Below, in pieces: positions 1 through 10,006 of a stretch of DNA of 64,000 bases. Within the stretch, counting starts at the first letter, position 1, and each line of letters begins with the position of its first letter. Origin of the DNA: Gracilaria gracilis (taxonomy: Eukaryota > Rhodophyta > Florideophyceae > Gracilariales > Gracilariaceae); contig JARGSG010000209.1 of the NCBI GenBank assembly GCA_030374805.1, positions 744,001-808,000 on the forward strand, read 5' to 3'. Below the pieces are notes generated by a model. That model saw only the letters and a program-made list of their open reading frames with translations. It was not told the origin of the DNA and did no database searches. The position numbers and the translations under genes were made by a program.

Positions 1-275
1 TAGAACGATCCTATGGGGACTAGACGATAAAGAATCGGCTAGGGGGTACTTGCTGTTTACCACGGTCAGCTCTGCCTAGCGGGAGGTGCTTAAACGCACC
101 TCCAGGGGCAGCAGCTACGTGTCGAAAAATAGTAAACTGTCTACCTACGGAGGGTACCTTCCGGGGGACACGACAACTTTCACAACTCTACACATGGGCA
201 CTATCGAGGTGAACCCATGTGCATAATAACTGGCTACTAATTCTACTATGCACCCACCTGGGAAATGTGCTTTAT
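1..275 (-). repeat. LTR fragment of gypsy element D (3' LTR, cut by window edge)
   Basis: The sequence aligns by eye with the LTRs of element A (5935-6361 and 16653-17077). Shared blocks include the CCTATGGG / ACTAGACGA / AGAATCGGCTAGGGGG stretch, the TTTACCACGGT block and the GCGGGAGGTGCTTAA block. The right edge, near 265-275, abuts the C-terminal end of an integrase reading frame on the minus strand. The chromodomain and any accessory gene expected between integrase and LTR are therefore missing. The left end lies outside the window. Confidence 0.75.
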
Positions 276-1420
276 GGCACCACACACCTTTCGGTGGGAT
301 ATCCACATAGACGTAGTCTCCAGGTAGGACCGTGACAACTTGTTTTACCTTGTGGTCATATAGACGTGTATACTGTTGTTGGGCTTCCCTGAGTTTCTCG
401 TTGCTACCTCTAAGGACCGTGGGAGTCTTGATAGGATACCCTTCTTGACTTGGGCTGCAGTTTGTTTGCCTGCTGCCTTCTGGGTTTTGGGACCTGACTG
501 GAGAACAATCCTAGGCGGGTGTCGTGACAGAACCAAGTCAAATGGGGTCGTTCCCGTCGAGCGATGTACCTGAAGGTTGTATACATACGTGAGCGTTTGG
601 ACAAAGTCTGCCCAACTGGTCAGGTGTTCTTTTTAACGTTCCACTTGGCCATTGGTTTGCGGGTGGTATGAGGTTGTAAATTAATTTTTCACACAGATCA
701 TGGTACAAACGGACTCGAAGAACTTCGAGGCCAGACTAGATCTATTGTCGGTGACGAGGTATATCGGTGCGCCATATGGATAGACTCAGTGGTCTAGAAA
801 GGTTTGTGCCAGAATAGAAGGGGTTATACTCTTCAGGGGAATGGCTCTTGTGAGCTTCGTGAACCAGTTGGTGATGACAATGACGTACTTTTACCCCTTT
901 GACGTTTCCGGTAGTGGTCCAAGAAGGTCGATAGCTACGAATTCCGAGGGGTCATTGCTGGCAACAACTTTAGATACTTGCGATGTTTTCTCAGACCTCC
1001 CCGGAATTTGACGCAGGATGTACACCTAGCCATATCAGTATAGACATCATGAGCCATCAAAGACCAGTAGAACTCTCTCCTTAAGGTGTAATACATCCTA
1101 GTAACTCTACGGTGACCCACAAGGCACGGCATATGGCCCATTTCTATTACGCCTTGCCGGAGAGATTCCGGAACCTTCTTTTGGAGCATTCCACCTAACG
1201 ACGAGCGCCTTACCAGATATCCGTCATGGTCTACGTCAAACTGTGATTGTTTCGAACCCACCGTTTTGGCTGATGACTTGCAGTACCGGTCAGTGCCTTG
1301 CTCCATGATGAATTTCTCTCTGGTAACTGGGGAAGGTTCTCCTTCAACGGAGAGTATGCATCCTTCCGCTTGTGCTTCAATCTTCCGTTCCTCGGTGAAT
1401 AGTTCTTCTCCGTCCATAAA
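265..1420 (-). pseudogene. Element D integrase, decayed
   Basis: The minus-strand fragment 935-1417 contains the zinc-binding N-terminal domain: a GHRRVTRMYYTLRREFYWS block (the usual GHPG is degenerate) followed by CTSC about 30 residues later. Around 640-690 the opposite strand still reads SYHPQTNGQVER, the hallmark next to the catalytic Glu. Fragment 345-604 carries LSRHPPRIV and the DYVYVDIPPKG C-terminal block, which matches element C (FDLILSRHPPGIV, YVFIDHPPKG). The catalytic core is not continuous in any frame, so this is a dead integrase. Confidence 0.8.
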
Positions 1421-1479
1421 GGTCCCTGTCAGAGCTTCTTGAGGCTCGCCGTCCTGTTAAGTTGTAGGTTGAAACACGA

Positions 1480-2960
1480 AATTTTGTCCTCCAGCGGTGC
1501 GTCTTTCAACCTCTCGGTGTTGAGGCGCGAAAGAGCGCCGGCTACTCTGTATTTTATCCCTGGGCGGTACAGTATTGCACGTCATACTCGACCTCTAATA
1601 GGCGTAGCGTCCATCTAGCCAGTCTTCATTAAGCGTCCGCCAAGCCCAGAATCCACCTCAAGACACGATGATCAGTCCGTAAGGCAAACCTCGCCCCATA
1701 CAGGTAAGGTCGAAGCATAAGCATACTCCATACCACAGCTAGGCATTATTTCTCCGTGACGGTTTAGTTTTACTCTGTCTTAGTAAGAGATCTACTCCAG
1801 TTGCCAATAGGTACCTTCGTCCCATCTTCTTGTTCTTGCATTAAACAATAACAAATTTGGGTTTCTGAGGCGTCGGTATCGAGGCTATTGGGGAAACCAT
1901 TTTTTTTTTATACCAGTACTGGTGGTGAGAGGAGAGCAGCTTTCAACTTCTGGAAGGATTCGATCTCATCCTCTTCCAGGTTTCCGAATTGATCTGGCTG
2001 CCCCTTCTCCAACTTTCGATTTAGGGGGGCTGCTATCTTGGCGAAACCCTATATGAACCGATGTTATACGTTACATAAAGCAATAAAGGACATGATATCC
2101 GTTTGGGTTTGGCGAATACGAGCCTCCTGAACTGCTCGGATATTCTGCTTCGTTACTTCCTGGCACCCTGGGCAAATCATGTATCCCAGGTATTCTACCT
2201 TATGGTCAAAGAAGACGCACTTGCGTAATTTCAATGTTACTCCCGCGTCCCGTAAAAGGCTGAGCACTATACGCACGTGGTCAAAGTGCTCTTTCACCGT
2301 CCGGCAGTAGATAACAACATCGTCAATGTATACCAGGGCATTTTGCGATTTGACCATCGATAGGATGATGTCCAGGGCCCGTTGGAAAGTTCCTGGCGCA
2401 TTACGTAAACCGAACGGCATTCGCAAAAAGCGTTAAATTCCTGCCTGGGATGTGAATGTTGTTTTGTCTGTCTTCGTCCGGTATGTCGACCTGCCAGTAA
2501 CCACAGTTGGTGTCCTATGTAGTAAACACCTTAGCATCGCCCAGCTATTCTATGGATTCATCCATTCTTGGAATAGGATAAGAATCACGAACCACCAGGG
2601 CGTTAAGTTTCCGGGAGTTTACACAGAACCGCATCCTGGTGTCTTGTTTCTTTTGGGCCAGAACCACTGGGCTCCCCCATTCTGCATGTGGGGCTCCGAT
2701 TACCCCTTCTCGGAGCATCCTGTCTATTCCGTCCTGTATAACATTTCGGGATTTCTGCCCGTCCCTATAAGGTTGTTGGTGTACCGGTCTGGATCTAGGG
2801 ACCAGGTCGATGCGGTGTTGCGTGGCCTCGAAAACGCCATGGCGAGCCTACCATATGGAACTGAACGGCTCCAGCAGATTGTGGACCTGTTTCTTAGCGG
2901 ATTTATACTCGAGGCCAATGACGATCTCGTTCTTCCAGCTGGTAACTTTTTATAGCTCCA
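1480..2960 (-). pseudogene. Element D reverse transcriptase and RNase H, decayed
   Basis: The open fragment 2064-2426 has MPFGLRNAPGTFQRALDII, then ALVYIDDVVIY with an intact YIDD catalytic motif, then KLRKCVFFDHKVEYLGY. Upstream (2430-2960) the minus strand still reads RMRFCV and SYPIPRMDE fragments, broken by stops. The RNase H region (about 1480-1950) is recognisable only in short pieces. All of this is standard Ty3/gypsy pol. The plus-strand ORFs over this interval are shadows. Confidence 0.8.
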
Positions 2961-3144
2961 TAGTTTGTTTTTTGGCGGTAGTCGATTCCTTTCGGCTTTC
3001 CTCCGCCATCTTGTCCTCCCCCTCTCCTTAGCGGCGACGTCCTCGTTTGGTCCTTGTGGGTTGATGAGGAATATGCTGCCTGGAGCTTGTAGGGCGATTC
3101 CGATAACGGTATGCTTGGGTAGTTTAACCCTGTGGTTACTGGAA

Positions 3145-3834
3145 TTACTCAGATATACCTGGAATAGCATCGTGGGTACGTTGTAAAAATTTCCGTTTGC
3201 CATCATGGTCATATGAAGTTCCAATACCCGTGGGTTGTTTCGTAGCGATAGAAAACCCGGTCGGTCGCATGTTATTTTCACTACCCTTCGGTGTATTGGG
3301 GGTATTTGAAAGGCTTTGGCTAGTTCTTGGATACTGTTGCGCATGGTTTCTCCTTTTGGTCGAGAGTGGGAGCCCTATTTCGTCCAATTATAGCAACCCG
3401 AGGACCTTTATAGATAACAACTGCACGCGCGCGTGGCAGAATATCTTTCAAATGGTTGTCAATAAATGTTGTTCCAGGGATACAGTCCGGTGCCAGTTGG
3501 TTGAATACAATGAGCCGTACTTTGGATTTTAGCTCCCAACGTTCACCTTTACGTCAAGAATACCGCGAACGGAAAGGGGGCGGCTATTCGCTTCCACCAG
3601 CGTGGTACGGAGAGTGCACGGGCGTATCCTATCTAAGAGCTTCTGGGGGAGTAACTTCGTGTTAACCAAATTTGGTCCGGCTCCGGTATCAAGGATTGAT
3701 ATGCATGAGACGAATTGGTTATTACTGAGCCCAATAGAGATGTTTACCTTGGAGGTATCATGTTTCAGAAACCATATCGTCTCCCTTTGGTTCTTAATGC
3801 CATCCGGATTGGCAACCATTAGGTAATTATCCAT
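3145..3834 (-). pseudogene. Element D aspartic protease region, decayed
   Basis: Fragment 3529-3834 reads ISILDTGAGPNLVNTKLLP, the DTGA active-site loop of a retroviral-type protease, followed by RPLSVRGILDVKV, which parallels RPLHLRGML in element C. The sequence continues in another frame at 3145-3387 and 2724-3344 (HTVIGIALQAPGSIFL), matching the segment between protease and reverse transcriptase in C. At least two frameshifts separate the pieces. Confidence 0.75.
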
Positions 3835-4414
3835 ACGTCAACCGGTTGGAACTGGCGGTCCTTCCGAAGGAGGTCGGTTGGCAGCAGCCTGCATGCCGAC
3901 CTTTAGGCGTTTTCAGTCTGCTGGGAGGGATCGGATCCCTGTTGAGGGTTTTGATCCTGAACTTCAAAAGTGGCAACCAGATTAACCGTTTGTGCTTTTT
4001 TGGTATTGGGTGTTCCCCGTCGGTTTCCGCGGCGTTACATAGACGGCCCGAAAACGTCTTCATGGTTGCTTTGGCTCGCTTGGAGGAGGGCGGCACATGC
4101 GGGGCCACTTTAAAGCATACTGTAGCCAAGCGATGGGGCGATAGGTGCAACCAAAAAAGGAAATTATCTGTGGTGGGAACTCGAATCGCCATTGACAGCG
4201 ACGGGAACTGACCAGCCAGCTGTCCAGGCGCCGAGGATGGCTGGTCAAAGCCCGTGCGGTATGTAATCTGTTGGTTTTGTGACGTAAAATACGGTACTAT
4301 CAGTACGTGCTCCCCGCCGACCGGTTCTGACATCATCGTGGGCGGGCCACTAGGCGTCGACTGGGCTGCAATCGACCAGTTCGAAGGTGTTGAGACTCTG
4401 TTATGGTAACCTGT
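3835..4414 (-). pseudogene. Gag C-terminal / gag-protease linker of element D
   Basis: This stretch lies between the recognisable gag core and the protease of element D. The longest minus-strand frame (3827-4336) is Ser/Pro/Lys-rich with no motif I recognise. By position it should hold the gag C-terminus with a zinc knuckle, but I cannot read an intact CCHC. Confidence 0.4.
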
Positions 4415-5079
4415 TCAAACCATGTGAATCTCCGTGCCCGGCGGTGTCGCTCCCTGTGCGGCTTCTTCTGAGGAATATTCCACCTCCAATCCCCTAAGGC
4501 GTGCCTTATCCTTCGTTCTTAACGGTTTAACCGCCGAGGCTGAAGACATCTTTCCAGCGCGTTGGGTATCCCCCAAGGCCTGAGCGTATCGGGCGAGTCC
4601 GTTATAGTCCAACTTCCGGTTTGTTGCCAGGTAATTTCTTACCTGGAACTTTATGAACTGATCAACGTTGTCGGCCAGCATGGACTTTAGCCTAGTAGTG
4701 CTGCATACATTACCACATCTGAACGCCATTGCAAACAACGACTTCGTGAATTCTATCTCGGTTTGTCCTGAACTCTGACGGTAGTTGAGAACCTCCCCGT
4801 ATGCATCTTGAACTACCTCATTGCTTGCGTATGTTTCCAATAGGTAATTTACAAACTGCGGGTAAAAATGTAACATTTCCATCTGGTATTCGTTCACTGC
4901 CATTGTATTCCCTTGCCTCCTGCTGTGCAGCAGGGTAGCCGCCTGTCATTTGAGGTAAAATAGAAACACCCACATAAATGCGCCTTCCGAAAAACGTTCT
5001 GGTCACATGCGATCTTAAACCTCTGAAGGAATTCTATGACCGCGATAGGGCTCTCACCACTGAAGGTAGTATCCTTCAT
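4415..5079 (-). pseudogene. Element D gag, decayed
   Basis: Fragment 4894-5079 starts DTTFSGESPIAVIEFLQRF and matches DTTFTGDDLIAVIKFLQKF of element C gag. Fragment 4415-4903 continues with FVNYLLETYASNEVVQDAYG, a FRCGNV block and NYLATNRKLDYNGLARYAQ, nearly parallel to C. A frameshift lies near 4.9 kb. The gag N-terminus and 5' LTR are absent because the frame stops at the junction with the E accessory-gene fragment near 5.07 kb. Confidence 0.8.
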
Positions 5080-5934
5080 TTGGGCAGAAACCTCGCGTCC
5101 AAGCGCATCTGTTCAAGACTGCTCCGTGGTTTCATCCTACACCCGTGTTTAACGAAGAACTCATCGCGTCGTATTCTTACGGTACTGATCGCCTTCCTGG
5201 GGATCTTTCGGCGATATTTGCAACTTCGTGGTATTGGCGTCGGCGGGTAGCCGTTACTCCTCACGCAGTGCTGCAGCGTTCCGGTGAGTCGCTGGCTTCC
5301 GCTCAGGCGGCTTTGGTTCGTTTCGGCTTTGCATGGCAAAGCTGAGCGAACTTCGAGATTCCTGATTTAATCAGCTTCGACCTCCGGTTATACCGTAGCC
5401 AAGCCGAGTTTTCGAACTGCACCCGATTGGGGGGGGGAGGATCGAGACTTACTCGTGGAGAGGACGTCCAATTGTACGCTAGGGGCAGTATGTTGGATTT
5501 ATCCAATCCTCCGTGCGGAGTTCAGGTATCTTCGCCGAGAGTCCCGTTCGCGGTGGTTTCAGAACTTCATCCACGATGAGAGGCGTGCGCGTTTCGGATT
5601 CGGCTTTCTTGTCCCGTATTAGAACACAGAGATCAATCGAATCAGGCACAATCACGGGCTGCGCCGTTACGTGCCTATTCCAACGTGGTGGTCTTCGCTG
5701 GAGATGTGCCGTGGGTGATACGTTGAGGTGCTCCCAGTCATCTCATACTTTGGATCATGCTTCATCGAGGATCCGTATTTCGGACTGTGGTCTGTCGCGC
5801 TCACCGAGCGGGCGTCCCCCACTGCGCCTTATCTCCAGTAGAACGTACATGACCAGTATCGACTGTCAAATATACCGCCGCGTCTCCGCGCGGGTATCTT
5901 AGAACTCTCGTCCCGCATCTCTCTTGGAGATGAG
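5062..5934 (+). pseudogene. Antisense accessory gene of gypsy element E, 5' part (homolog of the B accessory gene)
   Basis: Translated on the plus strand with frame changes, this matches the element B accessory protein almost throughout. Examples are APWFHPTPVFNEELIASY versus APWFHPLPVLNEALILSY, ESLASAQAALVRFGF versus ESVANAYATLVIIGY, and RRYVPIPTWWSSLEMCRG versus GRYVPIPSWWSSLEACRG. Several stops and frameshifts show decay. The match is cut at 5934 by insertion of element A and resumes at 17078. Its left edge abuts element D gag. Function is unknown; I recognise no known domain. Confidence 0.75.
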
Positions 5935-6361
5935 TGAATTACACTAACGCGAGTGAGTATCAACAATGCCCAAGAAATAAGGATACTATGCGCAGCACCC
6001 AAGCTGGGGCAGAGGAGCGTGCAATGAAGATAACAACGGGGCACGAGACAGGCGTGCAGCACCGGTAGCGGCGGCAGAACGACCCTATGGGAAACTAGAC
6101 GATGAAGAATCGACTAGGGGGGGTGCTTGAGGTTTACCACGGTGACCTCCGCCCAGCGGGAGGTGCTTAAGTGCACCCCCGAGGCAGCGGCCACGTGTCG
6201 AAAAAGAATAAACAGTCTACCTACCAAGGGGGTCCCTAAGGGCTTGCACAATATGGTATCCAAGCCCTACACGTGGATACCCTAAAGGGAACCCTGTGCA
6301 TACTAACTACTACATCTACTTACTATGCATACCCAATATGGGCTGCTGTCATTGCACTACA
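5935..6361 (-). repeat. 3' LTR of element A
   Basis: This is the left copy, starting TGAATT and ending CACTACA, so it has TG...CA ends. It aligns with 16653-17077 over its whole length with scattered substitutions. The flank on its left is ATGAG. As the element is on the minus strand, this copy is the downstream LTR. Confidence 0.9.
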
Positions 6362-6374
6362 GACTCCCCTTCTT
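6362..6374 (-). other. Polypurine tract of element A
   Basis: Directly inside the 3' LTR the minus strand reads AAGAAGGGGAGTC, then the LTR start TGTAG. This is the expected place and composition for the plus-strand primer. Element C has a similar AGGAAGGGGGTC before its 3' LTR. Confidence 0.75.
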
Positions 6375-6861
6375 AAATCCGACCTCGTCCCGAGGTCGCG
6401 TCATCCCGAGCTACAATATCTTGGCGTGGAGTCCGTGCTCCTTGCCTGTCCACGCTTCGAATGGTCACAACTCGATCGGGAGGTATTGAGCGTACTAATA
6501 CCACTTCGACAGTATTCTGTCCGGCAAATGGTCGTCGGGTTAACACGCGTGTACGCGCAAAGGAACACGTGGTGGCAGATGAAAGGACCTCAGGGAGATT
6601 GTTTGTGTCACCGTGGCGGCGGAGGCCACGTACTCAGTGGGAGTTCGTGGTATAGTGACTATCGAGGGAGCTAGGCTCCTGCGAATACAGCGGGTTTGAC
6701 ATGTTGCAATAGTCCTTTTGGGGTCATTGACCTTGCGTTCGGTGCCGTCTTCTTCGCAGCGTTCCAATCGAGGGAGCCAAGACGCCTGTGGTTTCCTGTT
6801 AATAAGACCCTTCCAGGAACGACAGCCGCTGTGTCCTTTGCTCGGCGCGACTAATTTTGCT

Positions 6862-8997
6862 ATGCAGCCGCATTGGATGTTCGATCCCGAGGGGAGAATT
6901 CCTCGCCTCCCGATACCTCCTGTCTCAGCCGCTAACGTTACTCAGGGAGCAGCTGCTCCGTACTCCAGTATGACGCCCCACGCGGGAGGAAATTGGGTGA
7001 ATCTTACTCAAACGTTGGATCACACCACTAACCCGGGTAGGGTACATGTCGGTGCTCGTCATATTCCGACTCCGTATCCTGTGCAGAAGTACCTACCCAT
7101 GGAGACACTGTACTTTGACGCGAAACGGTTCGGTTCAGTACCGACGTATCAAGGTTTTTCGCAAAAGAACCGTCGCAACCGCGTGGAATCTTGGCGGTCC
7201 CGGTGGGAACACATGCCCATCAATCCTTCGCAGGACATTCGCACGACCAACACTGGTGACATCCGCCCAGACATGCCGTTTGCCCGTTGCTGGGAGGGGA
7301 TCGAATATCAGAGAAGAATGGCCGATATAATTGGCCGACTCGGAGCCGACTACGCCCATTTTGGGGAGAATATAAAGATACCTCCGGTGGGTCATTGTCT
7401 TCTGGGTGTCATCGCGTTCGAGCCCCCTTTTGACCAGATATACTGTGTCCAGGACCGGGAATACTGGGGAGAGTTTGTCGCCAACGACGCCCGTATAAAG
7501 AATACGCACAAGTACCTGTTCGGGTGGCACAACCAGGAGTATTTTGACATGCTTCCGGCCGATCGTGCAAAGCACTATCTCCCAATTGAGACTTCCATTG
7601 CGGAAATAATGTCTGTGTGCCGTCATTTGGGTATACCGACGCCTTCTTTCGCGGCATACTACACCAACCTGATGTTTAGACCACGATATGCGTTCACCGA
7701 TGTCATCTGGCAGGTCTTTTTTGCCGAGTGGGTATTGTTCTCCTTCATGGGATGGTTGTATGCAGCCCGCTATGGGGTACCGATCCGCACAAAATGCCGC
7801 GATTGGCGGTTGTACCATGACAATAACCTGCCGTCTCCGACTGGTCGTTTGTTCCCGTCACCGGCTGCTGTGATTAGTTATGCCCGTCGTTTGGGTCTTC
7901 AAAACATCCTTCGTGGGTGTAAATACGGGTTTGCCGACGTTCGGTCACTCCTGTCAGATGTGACTGGAATTGACTGGTCCCAAACGCCGGGGTCCTTGTG
8001 GTACAATTACGAGACAGACACGTACTACGACATTGCAAGACACCCTGCAGGACGCGACGATGGAATGGCTTATGAGTGTATGCCACCTTTCTTACCCGTC
8101 GGGGAGAGAATGCCGAACTCGGAGGCTCCTGAGTTCAATGATTACTGGCCCCGCGGTGTCGGTTTCGTCTCTGCTTGCTTGGAGGATCCCAGAGCCCCGC
8201 CACGTGGGCCATCAATGCCAGCTAACCCTGGACCCTTGCTCAGGGTAGGCGCGAAAGAGGGGGATGACGACGAGGATGAGGGCTCCTCCCCATCTGTTGC
8301 AGCAAACGTACCTGCCGCGCCTAACGCTTCAGTCCCTGCGGGAAACCCGGGTCCTTCTGTTGCCCCCAGTGGGGCTGTTGGACGTGTTGCGCCCTCACCA
8401 AACGCAATGGTGGGCATACTGATCGTTCTCAGTCTGGGTCAGGCTTCTAGCGGCGTTGTGGTTGCCCCGGGTACGGCCGTGGCTTCAGACGCGCTGCTTG
8501 CCTCTGTTCCCATGCAGGTCGGGTCCATTTCTGGGGTCGGCATTGCTCTTGGTGGGGTCTACAGCCCCGAGGTGGAAGCTGCATTAACCACTCTAGGGTC
8601 AGAATTCCAGAGGATGGGCGTGTACGCCCCGACTTCTCTTCTGGGTGTGCTCATCGCAGCCCGGTCTTGGGTCCAGGACGTGTCGTTAATGGCAGTTATT
8701 TCCCAGAGAGTCATTGCCATGCGTCAGGATTTGACAGCCATCGTGGCCGCACACAGTGGTATCCTGGCATCGGAAATCCTAGCCGATGTGAGCGCCCGCT
8801 TTGGCATTGAGGACTTCCAAGATGGTCGAGTGTCTGCTGTTGCTCGCGAACAACCCGTGCTGGGTACTGGCATGCAGACCCAGACATCCGTAGTGCTTCA
8901 CCGTGCGGATGAGACAGTCGCTTCGATCTCGTTCATGCGCGTGCCCTGGGCCTTCGAACGAGGGCGGCAAGTCTTCAGCTCCACAGAGTCACATTGA
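6862..8997 (+). CDS. Antisense accessory protein of element A, intact 711-residue ORF of unknown function
   Basis: This plus-strand ORF lies inside element A, opposite to gag-pol, between the 3' LTR and the chromodomain. The first ATG is at 6862; the frame is open upstream to about 6718 without an ATG. Residues 1-470 are rich in Trp, Tyr, Arg and Pro and look globular (for example FAEWVLFSFMGWLYAARYG). Residues 480-560 are acidic, then Pro/Ala-rich and probably disordered, and 560-700 are Ala/Val-rich. I recognise no domain. It is unrelated by eye to the B/E accessory protein in the same location. An open frame of this length in a decaying element suggests recent selection. Expression would need an LTR-proximal promoter reading inward. 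Confidence 0.75.
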   Translation: MQPHWMFDPEGRIPRLPIPPVSAANVTQGAAAPYSSMTPHAGGNWVNLTQTLDHTTNPGRVHVGARHIPTPYPVQKYLPMETLYFDAKRFGSVPTYQGFSQKNRRNRVESWRSRWEHMPINPSQDIRTTNTGDIRPDMPFARCWEGIEYQRRMADIIGRLGADYAHFGENIKIPPVGHCLLGVIAFEPPFDQIYCVQDREYWGEFVANDARIKNTHKYLFGWHNQEYFDMLPADRAKHYLPIETSIAEIMSVCRHLGIPTPSFAAYYTNLMFRPRYAFTDVIWQVFFAEWVLFSFMGWLYAARYGVPIRTKCRDWRLYHDNNLPSPTGRLFPSPAAVISYARRLGLQNILRGCKYGFADVRSLLSDVTGIDWSQTPGSLWYNYETDTYYDIARHPAGRDDGMAYECMPPFLPVGERMPNSEAPEFNDYWPRGVGFVSACLEDPRAPPRGPSMPANPGPLLRVGAKEGDDDEDEGSSPSVAANVPAAPNASVPAGNPGPSVAPSGAVGRVAPSPNAMVGILIVLSLGQASSGVVVAPGTAVASDALLASVPMQVGSISGVGIALGGVYSPEVEAALTTLGSEFQRMGVYAPTSLLGVLIAARSWVQDVSLMAVISQRVIAMRQDLTAIVAAHSGILASEILADVSARFGIEDFQDGRVSAVAREQPVLGTGMQTQTSVVLHRADETVASISFMRVPWAFERGRQVFSSTESH

Positions 8998-9244
8998 AGT
9001 GGCTCTCACCCCAAGAGACGCAGGAATGACAGGCGCTCCTGGGGCAGAGGCGCCGGATGCGGCCGTTCCCAATCCGGGTGGTAGTCCTAGTGGCGATCCG
9101 AAAAAGTCCGGTGACCAGCCTCTGATCGGTGGAGGTCCCGGTCTCCTGACTCTAGAATCCTCAATGGGTGCAGAGATTGATACTGGCAAACCAGCTTCCG
9201 CTGTTCAGCGCCGACGTCGTGCCCGCAATACGAACGAGGAGTAG
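8903..9244 (+). CDS. Possible C-terminal extension of the element A accessory protein, in the -1/+2 frame
   Basis: This frame overlaps the end of the 711-residue ORF and continues 247 bases past its stop. It is Gly/Pro/Ala-rich (PGAEAPDAAVPNPGG) and ends in a basic tail (VQRRRRARNTNEE) that could be a nuclear-localisation or nucleic-acid-binding segment. Its composition resembles the disordered part of the upstream ORF. A frameshift, mutational or programmed, may have separated it from the main gene. It could also be chance. Confidence 0.4.
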   Translation: MRMRQSLRSRSCACPGPSNEGGKSSAPQSHIEVALTPRDAGMTGAPGAEAPDAAVPNPGGSPSGDPKKSGDQPLIGGGPGLLTLESSMGAEIDTGKPASAVQRRRRARNTNEE

Positions 9245-9389
9245 AGAAGACACAGTAAAGTCTTGAATGTTGTTTTACGCTACAGGGAGGCGGATTACCT
9301 GTGCGCCGTGAGGAAGAGCGACCTAACTGCAAAGTGTGCAGCGGCGAATCGTTCTTGGTGGCGCGCGCCGCCCATCAGCGATGCCGATG

Positions 9390-9880
9390 AATGCCCTCTG
9401 CGGTTGAATGCCGGCACGTGCGCGGGGCGGTGCCAGGGGCGACTTGCAAGGCGAATCAAATAAAGTCGCACGAAAATTACCCATTCGGGAGGTACCAGAA
9501 AGGCCGATTTTTTGTTTGGCCTGTAACTCGGAGACGCGGGCGTTTCAGCGGCTCGCATACCCCGTTTTGGGCTGCCTGCCACGCCAAAATACTTAGAATT
9601 TTTGGCGTTGCCGTGCATCCCTCTACGGGCATTACTGGCAACTCAATCGGTTACGAAGTGGCCGCGCGCCACGTGGCGATACACTGTACTACTGTACTGC
9701 ATGGCTTGAAGATGTGGCACGTGCCGCGCGTGTGTCCCGATCGGTTATTTCAGTGCCGCGCGGTGCGCTTTGCGCGCCGTGCGCACCACGCGTGCCGTGC
9801 GTGCTTGCGCCGGTGAGCGGCGCAGCGTGCTCCAAAGAAGAACGCGCGGTCCCACGTGGGTAGTACGCAACGACCGAAGA
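9390..9880 (-). other. Conserved 3' noncoding block, shared with element C
   Basis: On the minus strand this region contains TCTAAGTATTTTGG-CGTG and GATTCGCCTTGCAAGT. Both occur in the same order in element C at about 47.9-48.06 kb, again shortly after the chromodomain. GC-rich, palindrome-rich CACG/CGTG tracts precede it in both elements. No ORF crosses both copies in a conserved frame, so it looks like a noncoding element feature such as an RNA signal. Confidence 0.6.
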
Positions 9881-10006
9881 CGGTCGCACTTCTTCCTTCC
9901 CTTCTTAGGCCGAGCTTTGTCCTCAACGATCTGCATAATATGGATGCATCCGGCCGCGGAAAACTGGCCCGGTAATCACCGAGAATTGTCCCGGTAAGGA
10001 TTGTGC

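Larger units (their letters stand above)
1..5075 (-). mobile_element. Ty3/gypsy element D, decayed and partial
   Basis: Read on the minus strand from right to left, the order is gag, aspartic protease, reverse transcriptase, RNase H, integrase and LTR, which is the Ty3/gypsy order. Many stops and frameshifts break the frames. No 5' LTR is found on the right: the gag frame ends near 5.07 kb, exactly where a fragment of another element's accessory gene begins. The element therefore looks truncated or recombined at both ends. Its protein fragments are closest by eye to element C (40.4-50.1 kb). Confidence 0.85.

Noticed and set aside
2452-2955. 167-codon plus-strand ORF
   Set aside because: It is the complement of the element D reverse transcriptase. 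The minus strand carries the recognisable RT blocks, so this is a shadow frame.
7135-7818. 227-codon minus-strand ORF in element A
   Set aside because: It is antisense to the 711-codon accessory ORF, shorter than it, and not part of the gag-pol order.
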